64,000 bases of DNA from Planctomycetota bacterium (GTDB lineage: Bacteria > Planctomycetota > Planctomycetia > Pirellulales > Pirellulaceae), in assembly GCA_963204915.1 (NCBI GenBank), contig CAUJHS010000076.1, positions 226,552-290,551 of the forward strand, written 5' to 3'. How positions within the stretch are numbered: position 1 is the first letter of the stretch; each line of letters starts with the position of its first letter. Positions 16,874 to 24,970 of the stretch are shown here, one piece after another. The translations under genes and the position numbers were made by a program. Below the pieces are notes generated by a model, which saw nothing but the letters and a program-made list of their open reading frames with translations, did not search any database and was not told the origin of the DNA.

Positions 16874-17722
16874 TTACTTGCCCCGCAGGCCCAATTTCTC
16901 AGGCGCTTCTTTGCGGAGCTTCATGTACTGTTCGGGCGTCAGCTTGCGAACGTCGATCTGACCGTTCGGGCCAGTCCCAGGATTGCCGGACGAGCCGCCG
17001 ATGCCGCTCACTACGCCGGACTTGAAGAGGTTGCCGTACATCTCAGGCAATTCCTTCATGCGCTTCACCGCCTCTTTGGGCGTGCGCTGCGTCATAACCT
17101 CTTCGTTGGTCGCCGGGTCGATGTCGAGGAAGTCCACGACCACCTTGTACTTGCCCTTCTGCGTGTCGTCTTCGACGAGCTTCGTGTTGCTGCGAATCAG
17201 CGTCACGACCTGATTGGGCTGGAAGGCGTCTTCGGCGACGGCGGCGTCGTACAGCGAACGGCTGATCTCGGTCTCGCGGAACAGATTCTCCCAGTAACCG
17301 GCCTTCTGCTCGGTTTCCTTGAGCCGCGAGTTGTACTGCTCTTCGAGCGTCTTCTTCTCGTGAGCAAGCTGCTGCTCTTTGGTGCGAAGCTGCTTGCGAA
17401 CGTCTTCGAGCGACTCTTCGAGCTTGGTCCGCTCGCCGTCGCTGAGGTTCTTGTTCTCAAGCAACGCTTGGTAGTTCTTCTCGGCCTTGCTCAGTTCGGC
17501 TTTGTATTTCGCCTCGGTCTTGCGCCGATCTTCGGCCAGGAACTTGTTCAAGTCGTCCTGGGTGAACGTCCTGCCGCTCGGAGACGGGTCCGGGTTCGGC
17601 TTGGGGTCCGGGTTCGGCTTGGCGTCCGGGTTGGGATTGGCGTCCGGGTTGGGATTGAGGTCCGGTTCGCCGTCAAAGCAAATGAGAGAAGCAGTGGAAA
17701 GGTACAGGTCAGACAAAGACAT
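16874..17722 (-). CDS. Capsid scaffold protein (282 aa)
   Basis: I chose ATG 17722, reading MSLSDLYLSTASLICFDGEP, because it shares the LYL-x(2)-A-x-LICF leader with the coat and tube proteins. A proline-rich tandem follows (NPNPDANPNPDAKPNPDP and continuing), then FTQDDLNKFLAEDRRKTEAK. A long charged coiled coil (residues ~75-165) and a C-terminal helical part with MTQRTPKEAVKRMKELPEMY follow. FTQDDLN at the start of a coiled coil before the coat gene is a hallmark of phage scaffolding proteins. Confidence 0.85.
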   Translation of the reverse strand: MSLSDLYLSTASLICFDGEPDLNPNPDANPNPDAKPNPDPKPNPDPSPSGRTFTQDDLNKFLAEDRRKTEAKYKAELSKAEKNYQALLENKNLSDGERTKLEESLEDVRKQLRTKEQQLAHEKKTLEEQYNSRLKETEQKAGYWENLFRETEISRSLYDAAVAEDAFQPNQVVTLIRSNTKLVEDDTQKGKYKVVVDFLDIDPATNEEVMTQRTPKEAVKRMKELPEMYGNLFKSGVVSGIGGSSGNPGTGPNGQIDVRKLTPEQYMKLRKEAPEKLGLRGK

Positions 17723-17825
17723 CGTGAAAACGATTCCTATGCGCCCCGAATAAATAGACGCTGAGCGTGGGTCGGGTTCCCGACGCAGGCAGTGGCCCGG
17801 TACAGCACCGGTAGTGAGAGTCGCG

Positions 17826-18347
17826 CTACGAGACGCGCGACAACTTGATCGCGTCCTCGTCACGGAGGAAGGGACGCAGAAGCCGCCAAGCCGTCGCATT
17901 GGGCACGCCGTTGATGATGTGCTCAATGGGGACTTGGTTGCGAGCGTAGCTCGTCCTTACGGACGAGATGCCCTGCGACACGACGCCGAGATTTTCAAGC
18001 TCCATCTCAGGGTCTTTGCCGTCGAGCAGAGAGTGTGCGATTTCGTAGCAGGCAATGCGGATCGCTTCGGGAACCTCGGTGTCGGCACCGCGCGGGAACT
18101 CCAACTCTTGGGCCGCCTCCTGCTCGCGGATTTCTTCGTCCGTGGCGTCGGGGTCGTCGTCGAATAGGAGATAGACCGTGTTCTTGTAGCCTTTGAAGTT
18201 CAGGGTGTCGATGATCCGCGTCGCGGCCCGGAGAGCTTTGGGGCGGTCGGCGACGGCGGCACCGGTCCAGGCTGACTCATGCAGGCGACCGTCGAAGTAG
18301 TCTTCCGCTTCTTCGAGCGAGCCGTAGTAAGAGGATCGGATCGCCAT
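17826..18347 (-). CDS. Head-tail connector/adaptor (DnaT-like, 173 aa)
   Basis: ATG 18347 overlaps the stop of the preceding gene. MAIRSSYYGSLEEAEDYFDG with RPKALRAATRIIDTLNFKGY matches a family often annotated as 'DnaT-like ssDNA-binding' in phage head modules, which are structural head-completion proteins. A DD-rich insert and a helical C-terminus (AWRLLRPFLRDEDAIKLSR) follow. Position between portal and scaffold supports the connector role. Confidence 0.75.
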   Translation of the reverse strand: MAIRSSYYGSLEEAEDYFDGRLHESAWTGAAVADRPKALRAATRIIDTLNFKGYKNTVYLLFDDDPDATDEEIREQEAAQELEFPRGADTEVPEAIRIACYEIAHSLLDGKDPEMELENLGVVSQGISSVRTSYARNQVPIEHIINGVPNATAWRLLRPFLRDEDAIKLSRVS

Positions 18348-19249
18348 TAGCCACCAAAGCTGAAATGAAGTACGTCCAGATATTGTTGAACAGCGACAGA
18401 GTTACCGCGATTGACGAACACGCCCGCTTGATCGGGTCCGCCTGCCATGTGCGCGGTACGGCCATGCGTGGTTAAATTGATCCAGTCCACGCCGTTCGGC
18501 GAGATGTCGAAGTTGAGGTTGGTGCCGTCGTCGCGAATCCGCATCCACTTCATCCGGTTCGTCAACCAAGCGCTCGTGTTGAAAAGCTCAGCGCCCGCAC
18601 TTGTGGAGTTATTCCAAGTCTCGACCTCAATCGCGTTGAGGCAGGAATAGGTGTACCACTTACCACTGGACGACTCACGAATGAACATCCCCGATTGGGC
18701 GAAGCTGCCGTTCGTGCTCGCGAGAGGGTGTAGTAAGGCGATTGCCGACCAAGGCGTGCTCGCGGGTGCCGGGAGCCAAAGACCACGGTTCCAGTGCGAC
18801 CCGGTGCCGCTTGCGGTTGCATTGATGAACATTCCTCGACCGCGATCAACGACGGAAGCCTGGGATTGGTTGTCCCAGGTGAAGTCGCTGGAATCGACGA
18901 CGTTGCCGTCGCGGTCGAACATGCCGAAGGGCAGAAGGCCCGACCCGCTGTAAATCGCGTTATCCGTGATGAGCCGTTCGAGGCTTCCAGCGGTGAGCAG
19001 TTGCGTCACCAGTGCGGCGTCTGAATGACTGGCCGCCACGGTGCCTTCCTGCGCGCGAACGACCGTGAAGGTGTTTGTCGAGATCGCCGTTACCAGCATG
19101 ATCTCGCTGTCGATCAGGATGCGGAAGTTTCCATCGGTTGGAAACGCACTCGCGTCCGCGACATTGAGCGACGTGACTACGTCATCAATGGCACCGTTAA
19201 GCGCGTCAACGGCGTTGTTCGCGAATTGTTCACGCTTAGGGACAGCCAT
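18347..19249 (-). CDS. Virion decoration/fibre-like protein (300 aa)
   Basis: ATG 19249 (MAVPKREQFANNAVDALNGA). N-terminal part: LNVADASAFPTDGNFRILID and VVRAQEGTVAASHSDAALVT, a motif common at the N-terminus of phage structural proteins that carry surface domains. Residues 120-300 resemble a concanavalin/LamG-like jelly roll (FTWDNQSQASVVDRGRGMFI, WMRIRDDGTNLNFDISPNGV). Probably a capsid or head fibre, by its place in the head module. Confidence 0.7.
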   Translation of the reverse strand: MAVPKREQFANNAVDALNGAIDDVVTSLNVADASAFPTDGNFRILIDSEIMLVTAISTNTFTVVRAQEGTVAASHSDAALVTQLLTAGSLERLITDNAIYSGSGLLPFGMFDRDGNVVDSSDFTWDNQSQASVVDRGRGMFINATASGTGSHWNRGLWLPAPASTPWSAIALLHPLASTNGSFAQSGMFIRESSSGKWYTYSCLNAIEVETWNNSTSAGAELFNTSAWLTNRMKWMRIRDDGTNLNFDISPNGVDWINLTTHGRTAHMAGGPDQAGVFVNRGNSVAVQQYLDVLHFSFGG

Positions 19250-19316
19250 TGTTCACCTTACACTGCGAGCCACTTAACGCCTTGATCGACTTGGCTGGCG
19301 ATCACGTAGATTCTGC

Positions 19317-19544
19317 TTAGGTCATCGGGATTTTCACTTCCTCGCCAGCGGCGAGCGGGCAGCCGTTCGACGAACTGACGCCAGCGTTGCCGACGTACAC
19401 CGTACCGGCATTGCCAGCATTCGCTTTGATGTACACGTACTTGCGAACCGTGACCGACAAGTCAGTCAGTTGCTCGGCGGTCGTGTCGATGTCGCTGTTC
19501 ACGCCGACGTAAAAGTCGGTGTGGGTTTCTTTCTCGATAATCAT
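19317..19544 (-). CDS. Small head decoration-like protein (75 aa)
   Basis: ATG 19544 overlaps the portal stop (ATGA). A short all-beta sequence (MIIEKETHTDFYVGVNSDID, YVYIKANAGNAGTVYVGNAG, LAAGEEVKIPM). The 'AGNAGTVYVG' strand pattern is frequent in small phage head or tail surface proteins. Unknown function. Confidence 0.7.
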   Translation of the reverse strand: MIIEKETHTDFYVGVNSDIDTTAEQLTDLSVTVRKYVYIKANAGNAGTVYVGNAGVSSSNGCPLAAGEEVKIPMT

Positions 19545-21337
19545 TTGGTCTTGCCTTTGCCTCGAACCGGCTTCTTGGTGGAAAGTTTCAGGTCGGTGTT
19601 TCGACTCGCAGCCTTCTCTGCCTTACCAGCGTTGGCCGGGTCCACGGAAAGGTCGTCAACGCCGCGAGCCGCAGGGTCGCCGCTCTGTTCGTCCACAGAG
19701 GCTTGTGCCTCTGCAACGCGAATGGCGCGTTCAACGTGGTCCTCGCGAGCTTGGAGGTACTCGTTTTCAGGGAAGCCGAGCGCCATCGAAGCGACACGCT
19801 CACCAACCAGCCCTGCTTCCTTGGCGTTGATAATCACGTCGGGGTCGCTGGTGGTGAACTCCGCTTCGTCGATCTCGTCGTAGATCGTTTGCAACGTGTC
19901 CACCTTGACGTGACCGGAGAGCAGCTTCGTCACGACGACCTTCTGGATTTCTTTCTTCGCCGTGCGGCTCGGAACCGATTGGATCAGGTCGGACAACTCG
20001 TCAGCTTCCTCGATGCGGTCCTTGTCGGACTTGAGCGAGTACCGGTCCGGGTACTTGATCGTGGCGACGTTCCGCCGAGTCTCAACCCGGTCTTCGTAAC
20101 TCGACCAGTAATCGGCGATCCGACGCTCGGCGGCTTCGAGCACCAAGCCGATGAACGACAACCCGGCTTCTAAGCCTTGGTTGTCCATCTGCTTCGACTC
20201 AGCCGAGGTTCGCGTGCCGAGGTTCACGACCGCCAGCATAACCAGCTTGCGAACGTCGTTTTCGAGCTTCTCTTGCAGCGTGATCGACGCTCGCAGCGGC
20301 TCAGGCGACGGATGAATGAAGCCAGGACGCTCGGCCTGCATGTCGTAGTAGCGGCCTTGTGAAACGCCAACTTTCACGTCGCGGTCGCTTGCGCCTTGTC
20401 CGCCGCTCGTGGCCGTGCCGTCCTCGTTGGCCGCCTGCTTCAAGTGGTGCCCGACCGCCCGGTTGTCGCGCTGCTCCGTATAGAACGGAAAGTTCGACTT
20501 GAGAGCGTAGTTCACGTCGCTCGAACCGAGGTTCAAGAGCGCGATCTGATGCTGGCACACGTCCTTTATAAGCGAGTCGCCGATGTCCACCATGACGAAC
20601 GGGACGCGAGTCAACTGCAACTGGATAGGACCGCCGCCGACGTTGCCGTCGCGGTCGATCTCTTTGCCATCGAGATCATAGAATTGCAGGTTGACCAAAC
20701 CGGTGCTCTGGTCGATCCACAACATCCGGTAACGCTGCAACGTGTCCAGCGGCAGCATCGTGCGGTGGTCGTAGCTGATGCACGTATCCCGAAGCAGCAA
20801 CGATTGAAACTCGTTCGGGTCTTCGGGTTTCGTGGCCGACCACGAAAGGATGTCTTCGATTTGGTAGGTGTAGAGGTAAGGCCGCTTGCCTTGGGCGTCC
20901 GCAAGCGTCGGGCCTTCGACGATGGGCATGTCCACAAACACGCCGCACCGACCCATCACCAGAAGCTCTTCCAGAACGCTCTTCCCGATGAACGAGTTCA
21001 TCGTCGCGCCACGGCGGTCAACGCCGCCTTGCAGGCCAGCGATAGCGTTCTGGTAGGCTTCGCTCCCACCACGCCGAACAACGTCGGCCATGCGTTGGAA
21101 GATGGAGTTGCGAATTTCGTTGATCGCCGTCTTGGCGAAGCCAGGGATCGGCGTCAGTGCTCGGCGGGCGACGAAGTCTTCGTTGGTCTCACGGGCGCTA
21201 AACTCTTCCAGATAACGCCACAGAAACTCTTCGCCGCCACGATAGGTGAGCCGCCACTTCTCCCACTCATGCACCCCCGCGAAGTAGCTCGGATGGCGTG
21301 AATCAGTGATTCGCGTTGGTGTGTCAGTGAGGGGCAT
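19541..21337 (-). CDS. Portal protein (DUF4055-like, 598 aa)
   Basis: ATG 21337 (MPLTDTPTRITDSRHPSYFA) is preferred to the TTG two codons upstream. Diagnostic segments are ALTPIPGFAKTAINEIRNSI, LEELLVMGRCGVFVDMPIVE, YLYTYQIEDILSW, VPFVMVDIGDSLIKDVCQHQ and IALLNLGSSDVNYALKSNFP. These are typical of the DUF4055 group of phage portals, which form the dodecameric DNA gate and terminase docking site. The C-terminus is Lys-rich. Lies directly after the large terminase. Confidence 0.88.
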   Translation of the reverse strand: MPLTDTPTRITDSRHPSYFAGVHEWEKWRLTYRGGEEFLWRYLEEFSARETNEDFVARRALTPIPGFAKTAINEIRNSIFQRMADVVRRGGSEAYQNAIAGLQGGVDRRGATMNSFIGKSVLEELLVMGRCGVFVDMPIVEGPTLADAQGKRPYLYTYQIEDILSWSATKPEDPNEFQSLLLRDTCISYDHRTMLPLDTLQRYRMLWIDQSTGLVNLQFYDLDGKEIDRDGNVGGGPIQLQLTRVPFVMVDIGDSLIKDVCQHQIALLNLGSSDVNYALKSNFPFYTEQRDNRAVGHHLKQAANEDGTATSGGQGASDRDVKVGVSQGRYYDMQAERPGFIHPSPEPLRASITLQEKLENDVRKLVMLAVVNLGTRTSAESKQMDNQGLEAGLSFIGLVLEAAERRIADYWSSYEDRVETRRNVATIKYPDRYSLKSDKDRIEEADELSDLIQSVPSRTAKKEIQKVVVTKLLSGHVKVDTLQTIYDEIDEAEFTTSDPDVIINAKEAGLVGERVASMALGFPENEYLQAREDHVERAIRVAEAQASVDEQSGDPAARGVDDLSVDPANAGKAEKAASRNTDLKLSTKKPVRGKGKTK

Positions 21338-21346
21338 GGTCAAACC

Positions 21347-23020
21347 TTACAGAAACTTCTCTACGTTCTTCCCAGTGGTGATGCTCGCCGCGAGCGGCAG
21401 CGCGATTTCGGCGTAGTTCAATGCGTGTGCGTAGTGGTCCGACCCTGTTTCCACGAACGTCGCGACTGGGTTGCCCGTCTCGTCCGGCTCGTAGGTCCGC
21501 ACGAGCGACTTGATGTGCTCGCGGAACTCCAAAGAGATGTCACGAGGAAGCGTGATGCGTTTCGTGCGGAAGCGACCGAGCGACGCCGTGAGCCAGTTCG
21601 TGCGGTCCACGGTCGCGATAGGTGATCCGCTGTCTTCGTCGCTGATAGAGATTTCCTTGGCCGTCTTTCCTCGCCGGTAGCGGCACAGGTAAACGTAGCC
21701 GGGGAACTCTTTGGCGAAGCGGCGTGCTTCGTTGATTTGCGGGTCGGCGTCGATGACGCACGCCAACACCTGCCACTCTCTCATTAGCTCACGCAGGATG
21801 CGCCAGTCGTCTTCGTGGAACTTGCCACACGCGACCACCTTGCACCGAGCCGCGATGTTGATGTCGTTGGCCAACTGGTCAACGAACCACTCGCAGGCCA
21901 CCCAGTACGAATATTTGCCTTGGTCAACGCCAAGGGTGATAAGACGCTGGCCGCCCACCTTGGGGCGTGCGTCGTTCGACGTGTGCGACCCGATGCACCC
22001 GTCGTCGATCATGTCGTCCGTGATCTGAGCGCCTTCGCCGATGAACGGCAGGCCGAGCTTCGAGTTGTGGAACTCTTTGTTGGCCGCTTCGTCGCCCATG
22101 CCTCGCAGGTACGCGAAAACAAGCTCACCGGGCGACACAGTGAAGCTGTAAAGCTGGTTGATGTGGAATCCGCGGTGGTCCGGGTTCGCGTTCTTCGCGA
22201 ACACTTCCCACTTGCCTGTCTTGCCGAGCCAGTTCGGCTTGTCCTTGTGGTCAAGCCGATTCTTGCACTCTTTGCATTTCAGGAACGAATCGTAGCAGCG
22301 AGGATCGTAAATCGTTTCGCCGATGATCTCGACGCAATCGGGCCAGACAAGCTCGGTCCATCGCGAGCACGCCGGGCACTGGAAAACAAAGTGCTCTTGC
22401 GTCGAGTTCTTGTAGAGCTTGTGGATTCCGTAGTTCGGAATCGTCGGCGTCGAGATGGCCCAAACGCACTTTCGGGTCTGGCCGCTCAATCGTTCGAGAG
22501 CGAGCCAGATTTGCTTCTGGTCCATCCGATCCACTTCGTCAAGGATCATCTCCGAGACGGGGATCGACACGAGGTTGCTATCGCCTCGCGAGCCACGAAT
22601 GTAAAGGTTGCACGTGCCCGCTTGCTTGAGGTTGACCGTATTCGTGTCGGTGAAGATCGACGCCAGATACGGGCTGTGCTTGAGTGCAACGCTGAACCGG
22701 GCCTTCGAGAAGTCAGACGCCACAATCGACGTGGGCAGAACGTAGAGCACGTCCCGCTTCAACTGGTCAATCACGTAGAAGGCTCGATTGATGCCGACTT
22801 CCGTAACGCCCGCTTGGGCGGACTTCATGGCCGTGTTGGACCCGGCCTGGGAGTCGTGCATGTCCCGCACCCACGGATGGTATTTCCATGTGTAAGGGCC
22901 AGGGAAGGGTTCGCCCATAATCCGCCGATGCGACGCCCAACGCGAACAACTCGTGAGGGTCTTACTCTTGAGACCCTCGATGATCGTGCGTTGGAATTCG
23001 GTGATTAGCTCGGCAGACAT
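21347..23020 (-). CDS. Terminase large subunit (GpA-like, 557 aa)
   Basis: ATG 23020 (MSAELITEFQRTIIEGLKSK). ATPase part: TAMKSAQAGVTEVGINRAFY (Walker A-like S-A-Q-A-G-V-T-E) and VSEMILDEVDRMD (Walker B). A Cys4 zinc site follows (FQCPACSRWTELVW, FLKCKECKNRL). The nuclease part begins at LITLGVDQGKYSYWVACEWF with ACVIDADPQINEARRFAKEF. The insertion of a zinc site between ATPase and nuclease is typical of lambda gpA-type terminases, which usually cut cohesive ends. It packages the genome at the portal encoded next. Confidence 0.9.
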   Translation of the reverse strand: MSAELITEFQRTIIEGLKSKTLTSCSRWASHRRIMGEPFPGPYTWKYHPWVRDMHDSQAGSNTAMKSAQAGVTEVGINRAFYVIDQLKRDVLYVLPTSIVASDFSKARFSVALKHSPYLASIFTDTNTVNLKQAGTCNLYIRGSRGDSNLVSIPVSEMILDEVDRMDQKQIWLALERLSGQTRKCVWAISTPTIPNYGIHKLYKNSTQEHFVFQCPACSRWTELVWPDCVEIIGETIYDPRCYDSFLKCKECKNRLDHKDKPNWLGKTGKWEVFAKNANPDHRGFHINQLYSFTVSPGELVFAYLRGMGDEAANKEFHNSKLGLPFIGEGAQITDDMIDDGCIGSHTSNDARPKVGGQRLITLGVDQGKYSYWVACEWFVDQLANDINIAARCKVVACGKFHEDDWRILRELMREWQVLACVIDADPQINEARRFAKEFPGYVYLCRYRRGKTAKEISISDEDSGSPIATVDRTNWLTASLGRFRTKRITLPRDISLEFREHIKSLVRTYEPDETGNPVATFVETGSDHYAHALNYAEIALPLAASITTGKNVEKFL

Positions 23021-23126
23021 GGCGCATTGTTTCAGGGACCGATGCACGCGGGTTCGCGTCGGGCATCAGCGGCGTGGAGGCGGCTAATGATTGCTTAGCG
23101 TTCATCCCGGTCGGTCCCGTAATTCG

Positions 23127-23537
23127 TTACTCTTCGGAGAGTTCGAGATCGTCGGACGGTTCGAGATCAGGTGAGGGTTCGAGATCGTCTTCGTCGGAGT
23201 CTTCGACTTCGTCGTCGTCGAAGTCTTCGTCTTCCGGCTCGTCTTCGGGTTCATCAGCCGGAACGATGACGGGCGGGAAGATGGGGGACGGCTCGATGGT
23301 GAACGTGTTCCGACGCTGGTAAGGCTTCACGAGCACCGGTTCGCCGGTCGGCTTGCTGTCGTGGCCCAGGCCGACGCAGTAGACTTCCACTTCGACCGGG
23401 TCCACGCCTTCGGGCAACTCGACTTCGGCCCAGTTGTCACCCTTGCCCTGGATCATCTTCACGTTCAAGTCGCCCTTCGGCGTCTTGAACGTCGCCTTGA
23501 GCATCGGGTCCGCCGTCTTTGGGAGTTGAATCTTCAT
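23127..23537 (-). CDS. Acidic-tailed protein of the packaging region (136 aa)
   Basis: ATG 23537 (MKIQLPKTADPMLKATFKTP). N-terminal ~85 residues form a small beta domain (VKMIQGKGDNWAEVELPEGV, YQRRNTFTIEPSPIFPPVI). The remaining 50 are almost all Asp/Glu/Pro/Ser. Overlaps the end of the upstream gene by about 100 bp. Not recognised; an acidic tail may mimic DNA or bind basic partners. Confidence 0.6.
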   Translation of the reverse strand: MKIQLPKTADPMLKATFKTPKGDLNVKMIQGKGDNWAEVELPEGVDPVEVEVYCVGLGHDSKPTGEPVLVKPYQRRNTFTIEPSPIFPPVIVPADEPEDEPEDEDFDDDEVEDSDEDDLEPSPDLEPSDDLELSEE

Positions 23538-23832
23538 TTCGTTTTTCGATGTTCTGAATGACCCTCGCCAGCCGAGCCGCCAGGGAATAGAGTTGCGGTA
23601 ACGGATCGCCCGGCACATTCAGAGCGGCGTAGCCTTCGAGCATCCCAATGCAGGTGCCGGTGCCGAAGCAAACGTGACGCCAAAGACGGTTGCCCTCGCC
23701 CGCCATGCTCACGATCTGCGCGTCGAGGCGGGCGTTCGCCAACTTGCTCGCGGCGTTGTTCGCCGCCTGTTGCGACGGCTGAACCGGTTCTGGGCAGTTG
23801 CGGCAGGGTTTCTTTCGGCGTCGTCGAGCCAT
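23437..23832 (-). CDS. Hypothetical protein with N-terminal Cys pair (131 aa)
   Basis: ATG 23832 (MARRRRKKPCRNCPEPVQPS). A basic start with C-x-x-C, then a helical region with HVCFGTGTCIGMLEGYAALN and SLAARLARVIQNIEKRNEDS. The last third is hydrophilic and overlaps the next gene in another frame. Role unknown; it lies in the packaging segment upstream of terminase. Confidence 0.55.
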   Translation of the reverse strand: MARRRRKKPCRNCPEPVQPSQQAANNAASKLANARLDAQIVSMAGEGNRLWRHVCFGTGTCIGMLEGYAALNVPGDPLPQLYSLAARLARVIQNIEKRNEDSTPKDGGPDAQGDVQDAEGRLEREDDPGQG

Positions 23833-23842
23833 AGTTAAATCA

Positions 23843-23876
23843 CGGACGGGGCGTTACCGCCCCGTCCGCGCTCCGA
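23843..23876 (-). terminator. Hairpin upstream of the Cys-pair gene
   Basis: A perfect stem (GGACGGGGCG with CGCCCCGTCC, loop GTAA) lies between the genes at 23902 and 23832; on the minus strand it is followed by GTGATTTAAC. Weak T tract, so termination or attenuation is uncertain. Confidence 0.45.
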
Positions 23877-23901
23877 GGGCCGGGCATCCTCCCGGCGTGT
23901 A

Positions 23902-24216
23902 TTACAGAATGAAGGGGATGATCGACACCGCGATCTTGACGATGTCCAGCCAGTGCGCTTTCAGCCAATCGACCAGCTTCGTCCAGTCGATCTTTCCGAT
24001 GAAAGCCAAGGCACCGAGCGACTTCGCGTACATCCGGCGAACGGCCAGATGTAGCCTCTTCATCGCCATGACGGGTATGCCGTCCGCCGTGAAGATGACA
24101 GGCTCGTTGAGCATCCTGCCGATAACTTGCTTGTCCTGCTCTTGCAGTTTGCCCTCGGCTTCGAGAGCCTTGTACGCGAGGTTCAGTCCAGCGGAGAAGT
24201 TTGCAGAAGTTTCCAT
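23902..24216 (-). CDS. Small protein with hydrophobic C-terminus (104 aa)
   Basis: ATG 24216 overlaps the end of the thioredoxin-like gene. N-terminal helices (LNLAYKALEAEGKLQEQDKQ) and a C-terminal WLKAHWLDIVKIAVSIIPFI that could insert in or lie on a membrane. Belongs to the putative lysis/packaging cluster. Not recognised. Confidence 0.6.
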   Translation of the reverse strand: METSANFSAGLNLAYKALEAEGKLQEQDKQVIGRMLNEPVIFTADGIPVMAMKRLHLAVRRMYAKSLGALAFIGKIDWTKLVDWLKAHWLDIVKIAVSIIPFIL

Positions 24217-24590
24217 TCGTCGAGAAAGTTGTAGTCGGTTTCGGTTTTAGTTTCCGCCTGCTCGTCCTTGGTCTTGGCGACGCTGGTGATCTTGTCCATC
24301 GGGACCACGCCGACGAAGCGGGCAATCTCTTTCCCGTCCTCCATCACAACGGTCGTGGGGAGCGATTCGATCTTGAACCGCTCAGCGGCTCCCTGGAACT
24401 TTTCGATGTCGAGCGAGTAGACGATGTATCCGGCTTCGCGAAGCTCTTCGATTCGCGGGTACATCTTGTGGCAGGCTGCACACCACGGAGCGGTGAAGAA
24501 GACGACGTAGTTCTTCTTGCAGTTGCCGTGCTCACAGACACGCGGGTCGGAACATTCGCAGTCCGGCCCGCAGGGGCAGTTGTCGGTCAT
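24183..24590 (-). CDS. Thioredoxin-fold protein (135 aa; longer start possible)
   Basis: The fold is clear: NYVVFFTAPWCAACHKMYPR has the WC-x-x-C redox pair, followed by GYIVYSLDIEK and ESLPTTVVMEDGKEIARFVG with the cis-Pro. I prefer ATG 24590, which overlaps the stop of the small gene at 24587 (ATGA). It gives a Cys-rich N-terminus (CPCGPDCECSD, CEHGNCKK). The same frame is open to ATG 24842, which would give a signal peptide (MKKLFLVLLISLGVAHA). The intervening segment has poor codon character because another gene occupies it in the other frame. Secretion therefore depends on which start is used. Confidence 0.75.
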   Translation of the reverse strand: MTDNCPCGPDCECSDPRVCEHGNCKKNYVVFFTAPWCAACHKMYPRIEELREAGYIVYSLDIEKFQGAAERFKIESLPTTVVMEDGKEIARFVGVVPMDKITSVAKTKDEQAETKTETDYNFLDEWKLLQTSPLD

Positions 24591-24796
24591 CGGCGGAATC
24601 GGCGTTTTCGAGTACGAGTGGAACGCGGGGTTCGCAACGTATTCGCCGGTGATGACCGCTTGTACTGGTCCATCGCGTCGTTCGCGATCTTCGTCAGTTC
24701 GTTGATCTTGTCCGGCCAGTTGATGGGTTTGTGCATGACCAGCGCGAGGACCAGACTCCGCAGCCAGCGTTGAAAACTCAGCCAGATTCGGAGCAT
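24587..24796 (-). CDS. Small protein with hydrophobic N-terminus, nested (69 aa)
   Basis: ATG 24796 is preceded by a strong GGGGGT Shine-Dalgarno. MLRIWLSFQRWLRSLVLALV is an amphipathic or membrane helix, followed by KPINWPDKINELTKIANDAM. Third-position GC is high for the first 46 codons and falls afterwards, where the thioredoxin frame becomes GC3-rich. Overlap with the long version of the thioredoxin frame resembles nested lysis genes (Rz/Rz1 style), but no lipobox is present. Confidence 0.6.
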   Translation of the reverse strand: MLRIWLSFQRWLRSLVLALVMHKPINWPDKINELTKIANDAMDQYKRSSPANTLRTPRSTRTRKRRFRR

Positions 24797-24970
24797 GAGC
24801 GACCCCCAGGGAAATCAGTAGAACGAGAAACAGCTTCTTCATGCTTGGTATCGGAGTTGGGTTTGAGCTTGGATAGATTCCGTTCCTTTTTGAGAGACTG
24901 GAACTTACGCGGAAGCCACTCCCACATGCGTCGGTTGACAAGGGCGAGAGCGAGCATGGTCCAGCCTCCC

